Assembly (NCBI RefSeq): GCF_039542345.1
Contig: NZ_BAABHY010000001.1
Coordinates: 806,001 to 870,000 of the forward strand
Length of the DNA stretch: 64,000 nt
Origin: Orbus sasakiae
GTDB taxonomy: Bacteria; Pseudomonadota; Gammaproteobacteria; Enterobacterales; Orbaceae
Reading direction: 5' to 3'
In this document: positions 35,408 through 44,491 of the stretch, one piece after another
How positions within the stretch are numbered: position 1 is the stretch's first letter
How the letters are laid out: each line of letters opens with the position of its first letter
Made by a program: the position numbers and the translations under genes
Notes under the pieces: model-generated
Seen by the model: only the letters and a program-made list of their open reading frames with translations
Told to the model about the DNA's origin: nothing
Database searches by the model: none

Positions 35408-36724
35408 TTATACTCCTTTTCGTGAACAGTAAAAGCCGTAGAATGCAACATAGATAAAACAGATCATGGGTACTAAGAAAGCAATTTGCATATTACCGTT
35501 ATTGGCATCTGAAATCATTCCCATAATTAGCGGTATGACTGCACCACCAATAATTGACATAACAACAATTGAGCCTGCCGTTTGTGTATCTTTACCCATC
35601 CCCTTTATCACTAGACCAAAGTTAGTTGGCCAACACGGTGCCATACAAAAGCTTACTGCAGCAAGCATACATATTGCAAAGAAACCATCGCTAATTACGG
35701 CAATATTTAACAAAACAACCGCAATAATTGAAAAAATACCTAATAATTTGGCGGGACTCATTTTTTTCATTAAATAGGTTGAAACGACTTTACCTGCTGC
35801 ATAGAAGAATAATGAGACTAATAACCAATAGGTCGCACTGTGTTCAGATGTCCCTTTTTCGACAAGTTGCACAAAACGAATGGTAAAACTCCAAACACCA
35901 ACTTGGGCACCAACATATAAGAACTGTGATAAAATACCTAAACTAAAACGAGGATTTGCAAATAAGCGTTTTAGCGATGCTAACATGTTTTCGTTAGCTT
36001 TAGTCTCAATTATTTTTGGTTTACAGGCTGGAAACTTAACACATATGATAACTAATGCGATCAATACTAAAATCGAACCAATGATTAAATAGGGTGTGAC
36101 AACTTGACCGACCATTTGATGGCGGATTGCATCTGCCGTCTCTGGCGCCATTTGTAATAATTCTTCATGACTCGCATCATCTTTACTAAATACCAACATT
36201 TGACCGACAAAAACACCTAATATGACCCCAACGGAGTTAAATATTTGCGAAAAATTAATCCGTTGTGTGGATGTTTCAATCGGGCCAAGTAAACTTGAAT
36301 AGGTATTACAAGATGACTCCAAAAAGGCTAGGCCGCTTGCAATAATCCCTAAACATCCCAAAAATGCACCATAAGTCATAATCGATGCTGCGGGAACGAA
36401 TAAGAAGCATCCTGTTGCATATAGTACTAAACCAATAATAATCGCGGTTTTATAAGAATAGCGTTTGATAATGGCTGCAGCGGGTAATGCGATAAAAAAA
36501 TATCCCAGGAAGAAAACCGATTGTACAAGTGCGGTTTGTGTATCAGTTAAATCAAACCCTTTTTTAAATTGTGCGATTAAAATATCATTCAGATTAACCG
36601 CCATTCCCCAAAGACCAAATAAAGAACAGACTAAAATAAATTGTAACCAAGGCGTTTTAGCTAAATAGACACTTTTATCCAATAACGCTGATTTTTTAGT
36701 TGAAACATCAGTAGGTGTACTCAT
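35408..36724 (-). CDS. FucP-like sugar:H+ symporter (MFS)
   Basis: A 438-residue major facilitator permease with 12 predicted helices, like the L-fucose permease FucP group (CSLFGLWGMAVNLNDILI near the start, NCBI-style FHS family features). I chose the ATG at 36724, which has AAGGA seven bases upstream; 37 codons further upstream are open but are not hydrophobic and overlap the kinase gene. It is flanked by the kinase and VOC genes of the same operon, so it probably imports the sugar that the kinase phosphorylates. Confidence 0.87.
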   Translation of the reverse strand: MSTPTDVSTKKSALLDKSVYLAKTPWLQFILVCSLFGLWGMAVNLNDILIAQFKKGFDLTDTQTALVQSVFFLGYFFIALPAAAIIKRYSYKTAIIIGLVLYATGCFLFVPAASIMTYGAFLGCLGIIASGLAFLESSCNTYSSLLGPIETSTQRINFSQIFNSVGVILGVFVGQMLVFSKDDASHEELLQMAPETADAIRHQMVGQVVTPYLIIGSILVLIALVIICVKFPACKPKIIETKANENMLASLKRLFANPRFSLGILSQFLYVGAQVGVWSFTIRFVQLVEKGTSEHSATYWLLVSLFFYAAGKVVSTYLMKKMSPAKLLGIFSIIAVVLLNIAVISDGFFAICMLAAVSFCMAPCWPTNFGLVIKGMGKDTQTAGSIVVMSIIGGAVIPLIMGMISDANNGNMQIAFLVPMICFIYVAFYGFYCSRKGV

Positions 36725-36755
36725 AAAAAAATCCTTATTATTATATTGATCGTAA

Positions 36756-37685
36756 TTAATTATTAGGCAGTGATTGCATACGTTGCACTGCTTGTTCATA
36801 GGTGGTGACACATGCCGCTCCAACATATTCCACACTCACTGCAGCGAATGCTGAACCAAACAATGCGGCATGTTTAATATCGGCACCATTTGCAATTTGA
36901 GCGGCAAGTGCGCCATTGAAAGCATCCCCCGCACCTGTTGTATCAATTGGATTAGCCGGAAAGCATGGGATCCAAGTTTTTGTCGTGGCATCTGAAAGTA
37001 ATGAGCCTTTAGATCCCATTGTGATAATGAGTTGCTTGACGCCACGTTTATGCAGCATATTAGCGGCTTTTTCTGCACTGACTTGATCGTCAATTTTGCA
37101 GCCCGTTAATAAAAAGGTTTCAGTTTCATTCGGCGTTAACAAGTCAACTTTGGCAAGTAAATCATCATCAACGGGTTGAAATGGTGCTGGATTTAAAATG
37201 ATGAAAGCGTTATTTTGTTTAGCAATATCGATAACTTGATTGATAGCTGATAAATTATTCTCAAGTTGTACTAATACCACATCAGCACATTTTATCGCAG
37301 GCTCACATTTTTGGATCTCTTCTTGTGTGACAATCATATTGGCACCAGGATCCACTGATATCATGTTTTCAGCACCTTCACCGGCGACATAAATCAGTGC
37401 GTTACCAGTGGGTTTTTGTTCTGAACTTAATAAGGTTAGCGCATTAAATCCAACCGCTTTAAGGTGTCGACGAGCAAAAAAACCAAAATCATCTTCACCA
37501 ATTTTACCGATATAATGTACATTTGCACCAGCCTTTAAAGCCGCCGTTGCTTGATTTGCCCCTTTACCGCCAGCAGAGATTTTACTTGAGTTGGCAACTA
37601 AAGATTCGCCAGGCATCGGGAAACGATCAAGTATCGCTGTAATGTCCAGATTAAATGAACCAAAAACACAGACTTTACCTTTCAT
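36756..37685 (-). CDS. Ribokinase-family sugar kinase (PfkB)
   Basis: A 309-residue PfkB-family kinase of the same length as E. coli RbsK. The N-terminal pattern is VFGSFNLDITAILDRFPMPGE and the family signature 1 is SAGGKGANQATAALKAGA; signature 2, with the catalytic Asp, is DTTGAGDAFNGALAAQ. I start at the ATG at 37685 (AAAGGA eight bases upstream); an ATG at 37703 overlaps the epimerase stop as TAATG. In this operon it may phosphorylate allulose or ribose; the epimerase downstream step points to a ketohexose-6-phosphate. Confidence 0.88.
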   Translation of the reverse strand: MKGKVCVFGSFNLDITAILDRFPMPGESLVANSSKISAGGKGANQATAALKAGANVHYIGKIGEDDFGFFARRHLKAVGFNALTLLSSEQKPTGNALIYVAGEGAENMISVDPGANMIVTQEEIQKCEPAIKCADVVLVQLENNLSAINQVIDIAKQNNAFIILNPAPFQPVDDDLLAKVDLLTPNETETFLLTGCKIDDQVSAEKAANMLHKRGVKQLIITMGSKGSLLSDATTKTWIPCFPANPIDTTGAGDAFNGALAAQIANGADIKHAALFGSAFAAVSVEYVGAACVTTYEQAVQRMQSLPNN

Positions 37686-37702
37686 GGTGAGTTCCTTTAA
37701 CA

Positions 37703-38386
37703 TTAACGTATTGTTGAAATTGCTTGTTGAATATCCGTGGTCATTTTTTGCCAGGCTTGTTCTAACGTCAGTTCTTTTTTAAATAACCCAGAGCTGCCCA
37801 TAATCAATATTTCAGCACCAGCATTAAACAAAGGGGCATATGTATTGATATTGCATGAACCATCTACTTCAAGTAAAAATTTATAATTATGTTGTTTTTT
37901 TAATTCAGCAAGCTGTTTAATTTTATTCAGCATTTCAGGAATAAAAGGTTGACCTGCATAGCCAGGATCGACCGTCATGACCGTGATTTTATCTAATAAG
38001 TGAATATAAGTTGAAATAAATTCTATAGGGGTGGCTGGGTTAAGTGCTACCCCCGCTTTTTTACCGAGTTGATGAATTTGATTAATGACGCGAAACGCAT
38101 TTGCATTAATGGTTTCTGCGTGAGGACAAATGTAATCTGCACCCGCTTTAGCCATTTGTTCAATAAAGTCTGTTGGTGTCTCAACCATTAAATGCACATC
38201 GATTGGCAACGTAGTGTGAGGCCTAATTTGTTCAATAAAAAATGCGGAAAGCGTAATATTTTTGACATAATGACCGTCCATAACATCAACATGGAGTAAA
38301 TCAGCATGTTGGTTAAAAAAGGCTAATTGTTCACCAATATTCATTAAATCCATGCACATCAATGATGGTGATATTTTGTATTGCAT
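37703..38386 (-). CDS. alsE: D-allulose-6-phosphate 3-epimerase (AlsE-like)
   Basis: A 227-residue TIM-barrel epimerase of the ribulose-phosphate 3-epimerase family that resembles AlsE more than Rpe: it shares KISPSLMCMDL, MDGHYVKNITLS, ITVMTVDPGYAGQPFIPEML and EVDGSCN. The metal-binding set is His and Asp in LLHVDVMDGH, a His in VHLMVE, and Asp in EVDGSC. AlsE converts D-allulose-6-phosphate to D-fructose-6-phosphate in allose use. AAGGAG is well placed before the ATG. It is the first gene after the DeoR regulator on the same strand. Confidence 0.88.
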   Translation of the reverse strand: MQYKISPSLMCMDLMNIGEQLAFFNQHADLLHVDVMDGHYVKNITLSAFFIEQIRPHTTLPIDVHLMVETPTDFIEQMAKAGADYICPHAETINANAFRVINQIHQLGKKAGVALNPATPIEFISTYIHLLDKITVMTVDPGYAGQPFIPEMLNKIKQLAELKKQHNYKFLLEVDGSCNINTYAPLFNAGAEILIMGSSGLFKKELTLEQAWQKMTTDIQQAISTIR

Positions 38387-38459
38387 AACGTTTCTCCTTA
38401 ATGAGGATAGGGTATAACAGCATTAACGATATAAAATCGGTTTAAGGAGAAACCATTTC

Positions 38460-39251
38460 TTAAGCGATAATGACCTTAACGCTGTGCCAATCCATCTCTT
38501 TTTGTAATAATTCATCAATTTTTTGATCGGTAATTAAGACATCGATATCACCTAAATTGCAGATCTTAGCAAAAGAATTTCGATTAAATTTTGTTGAGTC
38601 CATCAATAAAAAAACTTCACGAGCCGATAGAATCATCTGTTTTTTTAATCGAGCATGATGATCATTATTGTCACTAAGACCATTATCAAAATCCAAACCA
38701 TCACAAGAGATAAAGAGTTTATCGATGGTGAAATCAGCTAACATTTTTTCAGTAATGGAGCCACCCATATCTTCATCAACGACGCTGTATGCGCCACCAA
38801 GCACAAAAATCTGAATTTGGCTTTTAGCGGCTAAGGTTTGAATCATATTGATAGAATACGTAATCACGGTCATATCAATATTTGGTAACTGACGAGCAAA
38901 AAACCAACAAGTTGAACTGCTATCAAGTGCAATACGATCCGCTGGATTAACAAATTGCTGTGCTTTACGCGCTATACGCGTTTTTGCATCAGTATTGATT
39001 AATGCTCGCTGACGGAATGAACTACCGCTATTACTGACTTTAGGGACAATAATCGGTTGATTAATTACCGTCGATAATAGCATTGCGCCACCGTGACTTC
39101 GCCGAATAACACCTTGTTCGTCTAATTCACGCAGATCACGACGTAAGGTTTCTTTTGATACTGAACACAACTGTGCTAATTCATTGACGGTCATACTATT
39201 ATGTTGACTCAGCATTTGAATAATCATTTGTTGGCGCTCAAGTATTAGCAT
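38460..39251 (-). CDS. DeoR family transcriptional regulator
   Basis: A 263-residue DeoR/GlpR-type repressor. The N-terminal helix-turn-helix is in residues 6-55, with the family signature around SVSKETLRRDLRELDEQGVIRRSHGGA, here split as SKETLRRDLREL and RRSHGGAML. The rest is the ISOCOT sugar-phosphate sensor domain (RIALDSSSTCWFFARQL, YSINMIQTLA, ISCDGLDFDNGLSD). GGAG is six bases before the ATG. It lies upstream of the epimerase, kinase, permease and VOC genes and most likely represses them, with a sugar phosphate as inducer. Confidence 0.88.
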   Translation of the reverse strand: MLILERQQMIIQMLSQHNSMTVNELAQLCSVSKETLRRDLRELDEQGVIRRSHGGAMLLSTVINQPIIVPKVSNSGSSFRQRALINTDAKTRIARKAQQFVNPADRIALDSSSTCWFFARQLPNIDMTVITYSINMIQTLAAKSQIQIFVLGGAYSVVDEDMGGSITEKMLADFTIDKLFISCDGLDFDNGLSDNNDHHARLKKQMILSAREVFLLMDSTKFNRNSFAKICNLGDIDVLITDQKIDELLQKEMDWHSVKVIIA

Positions 39252-39647
39252 CTTTTTCTCCTTAACAATGTAGTAAATAATAGCGGTTTATTGCGATGAT
39301 TTCTGTGTGGTGATTCCGTTTTATATCATGGTTTAATATCTCAGTGATAAGATGTGAAGTTGTTCACAATCGTGGTGATGTTATCTTATTAATAAACACT
39401 TAATCGGTTTATTCGTGGTCAATTCACGCTTAATCAGTCAAATTCGGTCAAAAGCAAATTGTTTTAATTTAACCGAATATGACCGTTTTAGACTGTATTG
39501 TACATTGTCTATGAGAAATATCGCTATAAAAGATGAAAATAGCATCAAACATAAGCATGAAATTACAATCTACGAAACGAAGGCATATTTGAAAATGTAT
39601 GACGTTGAGAAAAGAGGCTGACTAACGAGGTGAATTAAAATGACGAC
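39252..39647. other. Intergenic region upstream of the DeoR regulator
   Basis: About 400 bases between the DeoR gene and the pst operon terminator. An inverted repeat, AATAAAC (39391-39397) and GTTTATT (39407-39413), could be a DeoR-type operator. An open frame of 68 codons (39415-39621) starts with GTG, has no ribosome site and matches nothing, so I do not call it a gene. Confidence 0.45.
39391..39413. promoter_or_regulatory. Candidate operator upstream of the DeoR gene
   Basis: Seven-base arms AATAAAC and GTTTATT flank a nine-base centre. The ten-mer AATCGGTTTA inside it (39402-39411) recurs at 38435-38444, between the DeoR gene and alsE. This is weak support for a DeoR-binding site. Confidence 0.3.
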
Positions 39648-39684
39648 TAAAAAGGGCAATACAGCATATCATCTGTATTGCCCT
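39648..39684 (-). terminator. Terminator of the pst-phoU operon
   Basis: A perfect 12-base stem, AGGGCAATACAG (39653-39664) with CTGTATTGCCCT (39673-39684), and an eight-base loop. On the minus strand it is followed by a T tract (complement of 39648-39653), as expected for a terminator after phoU. Confidence 0.88.
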
Positions 39685-39707
39685 CAGTCGGGATAACAAG
39701 CACGCTA

Positions 39708-40412
39708 TTACTTATTTAGTAATGTCTCGATAACGTCATCACCGACATGTCTAAAGTCTTGGCCTTTAATAAAATAAAAAATCAATTCACTGATGTTCTG
39801 ACAACGCGAACTAATACGTAAAATTGAACGAGCACAATTCAGTGCGATAATAATATTCGGAATCGAGCGTGGGTCTTCCATCATAAATGTCATATGTTGA
39901 CGAATGACCATCTCATAATTTTGAGTGATACGTTTATCTTCTTTATAGACACGTACTGCTTCATTGAGATCCATACGAGTAAATGCATCTAATACATCAT
40001 GAAGCATCTGAATCACGTTATGTCCCATCGCATCAAGACCTGTTAATACATCTTGCTGTTCTTGTGTAAAACTTTGTTTCGCAATTTGGCAAATATCTTT
40101 CGCTGAATCACCAATACGTTCAAGTTCCGCAATCGCTTTAATAATTACCATGATTAAACGTAAATCACTGGCGGTTGGTTGGCGTTTAGCAATAATTTTG
40201 ACACACGCTTCATCAATTTCAACTTCAAGCTTATTCACTTTCTGATCGTCTTTAATGACTTGCTCAGCGAGTGTTGTGTCATGATTGAGTAGGGTGCTAA
40301 TGGCATCGCTAAGTTGTTTCTCAACTAACCCACCCATTACCATAATTTGTGTGCGAATATGTGCAAGATCTGCATCAAATTGGCCTGAAATGTGTTTGCC
40401 TAAGTAATCCAT
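39708..40412 (-). CDS. phoU: Phosphate-specific transport regulator PhoU
   Basis: A 234-residue all-helical PhoU protein with two three-helix repeats; the metal-site motif is seen in VEIDEACVKIIAKRQPTASDLR and the second repeat at MVIRQHMTFMMEDPRSIPN. PhoU links PstSCAB to the PhoR sensor so that the Pho regulon stays off when phosphate is plentiful. GAGGAACCT precedes the ATG. It is the last gene of the pstSCAB-phoU operon and ends in a strong terminator. Confidence 0.93.
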   Translation of the reverse strand: MDYLGKHISGQFDADLAHIRTQIMVMGGLVEKQLSDAISTLLNHDTTLAEQVIKDDQKVNKLEVEIDEACVKIIAKRQPTASDLRLIMVIIKAIAELERIGDSAKDICQIAKQSFTQEQQDVLTGLDAMGHNVIQMLHDVLDAFTRMDLNEAVRVYKEDKRITQNYEMVIRQHMTFMMEDPRSIPNIIIALNCARSILRISSRCQNISELIFYFIKGQDFRHVGDDVIETLLNK

Positions 40413-40488
40413 AGGTTCCTCTTATAACTTGTTTTGTGACTATATCACCATTTAATCGTTGTTATTGTATGTGCATTAGCCATCACAA

Positions 40489-41256
40489 TCAGCCATAACG
40501 ACCGGTAATGTAATCTTCTGTTTGTTTCTTATTTGGTGAAGTAAATACATCATCAGTGTTACCATACTCGACTAACTCACCTAAATACATAAAAGCAGTT
40601 GAATCAGAACAACGTGCCGCTTGCTGCATATTATGGGTAACAATCAATACGGTGTAATCTGATTTGAGTTCTGTAATCAACTCTTCAATACGACCGGTTG
40701 AAATTGGGTCAAGTGCAGAACATGGTTCATCAAGTAATAATACTTCAGGACGAATCGCAATCCCTCTCGCTATACATAAACGTTGTTGCTGACCACCAGA
40801 TAAACTATAGCCACTTTGATGAAGTTTATCTTTAACTTCGTCCCAAAGTGCCGCTTTAGTTAACGCCCATTCAACGCGTTCATCCATTTCTACTCGTGAT
40901 AATTTTTCAAAAAGCTTGATGCCAAATGCGATATTATCATAAATTGACATTGGGAAGGGTGTCGGTTTTTGGAATACCATCCCAACTTGTGCGCGGAGTA
41001 ATGAGATATCGCGATTATCCGTTAAAATATCATTACCATTTAATAAAATTTCACCTGTGGCACGTTGCTCTGGATAAAGTTGATACATTTTATTGAACGT
41101 ACGTAATAGTGTTGATTTACCACAGCCAGAAGGCCCAATAAAAGCAGTCACACAATTCGCTTTAATATCAATAGAGATATCTTTTAAAGCATGAAACTTA
41201 TCATAGTAAAAATTAAGATTATTTACTTGAATTTTAGTTGTTGTGTTTGATGTCAT
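40489..41256 (-). CDS. pstB: Phosphate ABC ATPase PstB
   Basis: A 255-residue ABC ATPase: Walker A GPSGCGKST, Q loop VFQKPTPFPMSIYDN (typical of PstB), signature LSGGQQQRL, Walker B VLLLDEPCSALDP and switch His in IVTHNM. It drives phosphate import through PstA-PstC. The order and strand match the E. coli pst operon. Confidence 0.95.
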   Translation of the reverse strand: MTSNTTTKIQVNNLNFYYDKFHALKDISIDIKANCVTAFIGPSGCGKSTLLRTFNKMYQLYPEQRATGEILLNGNDILTDNRDISLLRAQVGMVFQKPTPFPMSIYDNIAFGIKLFEKLSRVEMDERVEWALTKAALWDEVKDKLHQSGYSLSGGQQQRLCIARGIAIRPEVLLLDEPCSALDPISTGRIEELITELKSDYTVLIVTHNMQQAARCSDSTAFMYLGELVEYGNTDDVFTSPNKKQTEDYITGRYG

Positions 41257-41286
41257 AATTAATCCAAATCGTCTTCATTAATCAGT

Positions 41287-42150
41287 TTATTTTGATTTAC
41301 GACTAAATAATAGTCTTGCCAAAATATTGAGGAACAATACAAATAGTGTAATAAGTAATACACCAACCCAAGCTAATTGTTGCCATTCAATAAATGGACT
41401 CATCGCAAATTTAAATATGGTTACCGGTAAGTTTGCAATCGGGTGTGTTAAATCCGTGCTCCAGAACTGGTTAGATAGCGCGGTAAACAGGAGTGGTGCT
41501 GTTTCACCCGCAATACGAGCGATGGCAAGTAACACACCCGTTACAATACCTGAAAGTGATGCTTTCAAGGTGATTTTTAAAATAACACGCCAGCGTGGTG
41601 TACCTAATGCATAAGCGGCTTCACGTAATGTGTTTGGCACCAGTAACAACATATTTTCGGTTGTTCTGACGATTATTGGCAATTGTATTAAGGCTAACGC
41701 AACAATACCCGCCCAACCAGAAAAGTGCCCCATGTGAACCACGATAAGCATGTAAACAAACAAACCAATAATGATAGATGGTGCAGAAAGTAAGATATCA
41801 TTAATAAAACGGATGATATTTGCCAGTAAACCTTTTTTACCATATTCAGCAAGGTAAACACCTGCTAAAATTCCAATGGGTGTCCCAATAACCGTTGCCC
41901 ATACGATAAGCAACACACTTCCCATAATCGCATTAGCAAGTCCTCCACCTTCTGTATTTGGTGGCGGCGTCATTTCAGTAAAGACATCCATTGATAAGCC
42001 GCCCAAACCTTTTTCAAATGTAGAGAATAAGATCCAGATAAGCCAAAATAGACCAAACGCCATTGTAAGTAACGACATCGCAATAGCAATTTTATTTTTA
42101 ATTCTACGCCAATTTTGTAATCGATTAGTGATGGCTTGATTTCGATTCAT
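41287..42150 (-). CDS. pstA: Phosphate ABC permease PstA
   Basis: A 287-residue inner-membrane permease with six predicted helices. The ABC coupling motif is in EAAYALGTPRWRVILKITLKASLSGI, followed by ARIAGETAPLLFTA, both typical of PstA. The gene starts two bases after the pstC stop, so translation is probably coupled. Confidence 0.94.
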   Translation of the reverse strand: MNRNQAITNRLQNWRRIKNKIAIAMSLLTMAFGLFWLIWILFSTFEKGLGGLSMDVFTEMTPPPNTEGGGLANAIMGSVLLIVWATVIGTPIGILAGVYLAEYGKKGLLANIIRFINDILLSAPSIIIGLFVYMLIVVHMGHFSGWAGIVALALIQLPIIVRTTENMLLLVPNTLREAAYALGTPRWRVILKITLKASLSGIVTGVLLAIARIAGETAPLLFTALSNQFWSTDLTHPIANLPVTIFKFAMSPFIEWQQLAWVGVLLITLFVLFLNILARLLFSRKSK

Positions 42151-42152
42151 TA

Positions 42153-43109
42153 TTATCGTCCTTCTTTCTTATTTAATCTTGCTACTAGCAGTTTTGAACA
42201 CGCCAGAACAATAAAGGTAATAACAAATAAAATCAGACCTAATTCCATTAACGCGGCGGTATGCAATCCAGGCTCCGCTTCAGCAAACTCATTAGCCAGT
42301 GCTGAGGTAATACTGTTACCCGGCATAAATAACGATAAACTATCGAGTTGGTAAGTGTTACCAATAATAAAGGTCACCGCCATTGTTTCACCCAGTGCGC
42401 GGCCAAGTCCTAACATTACCCCACCAATTACACCATTTTTAGTGTAAGGTAATACCACATGACGTATACATTCCCATGTTGTACAACCGACGCCATAGGC
42501 CGCTTCTTTCATTAATACAGGGGTTTGTTCAAAAACATCACGCATCACTGATGCAATATAGGGAATGATCATAATTGATAGGATTAAACCCGCAGCCAAG
42601 ATCCCAATCCCAAATGCAGGACCTGTAAAAAACAGATTTAAAAAGGGAATATTAGCAAAAATATCATTCATTGGAATTTGGAAGTAATTCGCAAATAGCG
42701 GCGCAAACACAAATAGCCCCCACATACCATATACGATACTCGGGATTGCCGCGAGTAATTCAATCGCAATACCAAGCGGTCTTTTTAACCAGTTTGGTGC
42801 TAATTCTGTTAAAAACAAGGCTATTCCAAAGCTAACGGGGACTGCAATCAAAAGCGCAATCACTGATGTGACGATCGTGCCATAAATGGGGACCAACGCA
42901 CCAAAGTCTTCAGCGGGCGCATCCCACTCTTTGTTCCATAAAAAAGAAAAACCGTATTGGCTAATACTTGGCCAAGCGGCAACGGTTAAAGATAAGATAA
43001 TACCACTGAGTAAAAGGAGAACGAGTACTCCCGAACCTTTTACCAAGGTATCAAAAATAATGTCTCCCCATTTAGATGGAGAACGTGCTGTATGCTTTAT
43101 TTTTATCAT
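42153..43109 (-). CDS. pstC: Phosphate ABC permease PstC
   Basis: A 318-residue permease with six or seven helices. The coupling loop is EAAYGVGCTTWECIRHVVLPYTKNGV (quoted in part) and the PstC stretch LGRALGETMAVTFIIGN is complete. It forms the phosphate channel with PstA. A stem-loop lies between pstS and this gene and could lower its expression relative to the abundant binding protein. Confidence 0.94.
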   Translation of the reverse strand: MIKIKHTARSPSKWGDIIFDTLVKGSGVLVLLLLSGIILSLTVAAWPSISQYGFSFLWNKEWDAPAEDFGALVPIYGTIVTSVIALLIAVPVSFGIALFLTELAPNWLKRPLGIAIELLAAIPSIVYGMWGLFVFAPLFANYFQIPMNDIFANIPFLNLFFTGPAFGIGILAAGLILSIMIIPYIASVMRDVFEQTPVLMKEAAYGVGCTTWECIRHVVLPYTKNGVIGGVMLGLGRALGETMAVTFIIGNTYQLDSLSLFMPGNSITSALANEFAEAEPGLHTAALMELGLILFVITFIVLACSKLLVARLNKKEGR

Positions 43110-43145
43110 CGCGTATCAAATTTTTATTAAGCTACTTTAAATCAA

Positions 43146-43170
43146 GTAAGGCGATAAAATATCGCCTTAC
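43146..43170 (-). other. Intercistronic stem-loop between pstS and pstC
   Basis: GTAAGGCGAT (43146-43155) pairs perfectly with ATCGCCTTAC (43161-43170) around AAAAT. It has no long T run, so it is more likely to protect the pstS message from 3' decay or to cause partial termination than to end the operon. Confidence 0.55.
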
Positions 43171-43184
43171 GTGTGATAAATCAA

Positions 43185-44222
43185 TTAATAAATCGCTTTA
43201 CCATTTTTATCAACGATATTCGTTGACCATGCTGCTTTGATTTTTGTTACGACCGAATCAGGTAATGTTGCGTAATCAAGATCAACCGCTTGTTGAGTTC
43301 CGCTTTTGTATGCCCAATCAAAGAATTTTAATACTTCTTGACCTTTAGCGGCATCAGATTGTGACTGATGAACGAGAATAAAGGTTGTTGATGTTATCGG
43401 CCATGCATTTTTACCTGGTTGGTTTGTCAGATCTTGTGCAAATGACTCTTCCCATTTTGCAAGTTCTGCCGCTGCACTAAAGCTTGATTCTGATGGAGAT
43501 ACCACGGTGTTATCAGCTGAATATAATTTTGTATAAGCTAAATTATTTTGTTTAGCATAAGCATATTCAACATAACCGATTGAGCCAGGTAAACGTTGGA
43601 TAAATGCCGCAACGCCATCGTTGCCTTTACCACCAATACCAACAGGCCATTTAACTGTCGTACCTGCACCAATTTCATCTTTCCAACCCTCATTGACTTT
43701 ACTTAAATAGCTTGTAAAGACGAATGATGTGCCTGAACCGTCAGCACGTCTAACAACATTGATTGCTTGATCCGGTAATTTTACAGTTGGATTCAGTTTT
43801 GTAATCGCGGCATCATTCCATTTTGTGATTTTACCTAGATAAATATCACCTAATGTTTTACCATCTAATACTAAATCGCCAGATTTAATACCTGGTACAT
43901 TGACGGCAATAACAACACCACCAATAACCGTTGGGAACTGGAATAGCCCTTGTTCTTTCAATTGACTGTCTGAAAGTGGCGCATCACTTGCACCAAAATC
44001 CACTGTTTTAGCATTAATTTGTTTCACGCCACCTGAAGAGCCAATCGCTTGGTAGTTCACTTTAACGCCAGTTGCTTTATTATAAGAATCTGCCCATTTT
44101 GCATAAACCGGAGCAGGGAATGATGCACCAGCACCAGTCAGATTAACATCAGCTGCGTGTGCTGATGCAGAAAGAAGTAATATTGACGAAATAACAGATG
44201 AAAGAATAACTCGACTTTTCAT
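43185..44222 (-). CDS. pstS: Periplasmic phosphate-binding protein PstS
   Basis: A 345-residue high-affinity phosphate-binding protein. The signal peptide ends at SASAHA-AD. The phosphate-contacting stretches are GAGASFPAPVYAKWADSYNK, IGSSGGVKQI, DFGASDAPLS and RRADGSGTSFVFTSYL. GGAG precedes the ATG by five bases. The Pho box upstream shows that the operon is part of the phosphate-starvation regulon. Confidence 0.96.
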   Translation of the reverse strand: MKSRVILSSVISSILLLSASAHAADVNLTGAGASFPAPVYAKWADSYNKATGVKVNYQAIGSSGGVKQINAKTVDFGASDAPLSDSQLKEQGLFQFPTVIGGVVIAVNVPGIKSGDLVLDGKTLGDIYLGKITKWNDAAITKLNPTVKLPDQAINVVRRADGSGTSFVFTSYLSKVNEGWKDEIGAGTTVKWPVGIGGKGNDGVAAFIQRLPGSIGYVEYAYAKQNNLAYTKLYSADNTVVSPSESSFSAAAELAKWEESFAQDLTNQPGKNAWPITSTTFILVHQSQSDAAKGQEVLKFFDWAYKSGTQQAVDLDYATLPDSVVTKIKAAWSTNIVDKNGKAIY

Positions 44223-44265
44223 ATATGCTCCATTAGTTTGACTACATAAATCGGTTCAACGTGGC

Positions 44266-44300
44266 TATCATATGAAAGTTTTGTGACAGAAATATGACAA
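44266..44300 (-). promoter_or_regulatory. Pho box and -10 element of the pst operon
   Basis: On the minus strand, TTGTCATATTTCTGTCAC (44300 to 44283) matches the PhoB consensus of two TGTCA repeats 11 bases apart. A third weaker repeat, CTTTCAT, lies at 44278-44272, and TATGAT at 44271-44266 fits a -10 element at the right distance for PhoB activation. Confidence 0.85.
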
Positions 44301-44491
44301 TATAAATATTTTCGTTTTATTATTTGAAATATAAAGTAATTTGTCAAAATAGTGTAAAAGATTATCGTGCAAAGTGTAATGCTAACAATAGCGTAATATT
44401 GTTCAACATGTATGAGTCTCACGCTAAGCATCAAATAAGGATTATACTTAGCGCGGATATAGATTAGGTTGCATAAAAGAAAATCATTTTT

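Noticed and set aside
36725..36835. Longer N-terminus of the FucP-like permease
   Set aside because: It would overlap the kinase gene by about 80 bases and is Cys/Asn-rich, not membrane-like; the ATG at 36724 has a good AAGGA.
39415..39621. A 68-codon open frame on the plus strand
   Set aside because: GTG start, no ribosome site, no recognisable family and it lies between terminator and operator sequences; most likely chance.
44422..44453. CGCTAAG/CTTAGCG inverted repeat after the fructokinase gene
   Set aside because: Short stem, 18-base loop and no T run on either strand, so not convincing as a terminator.
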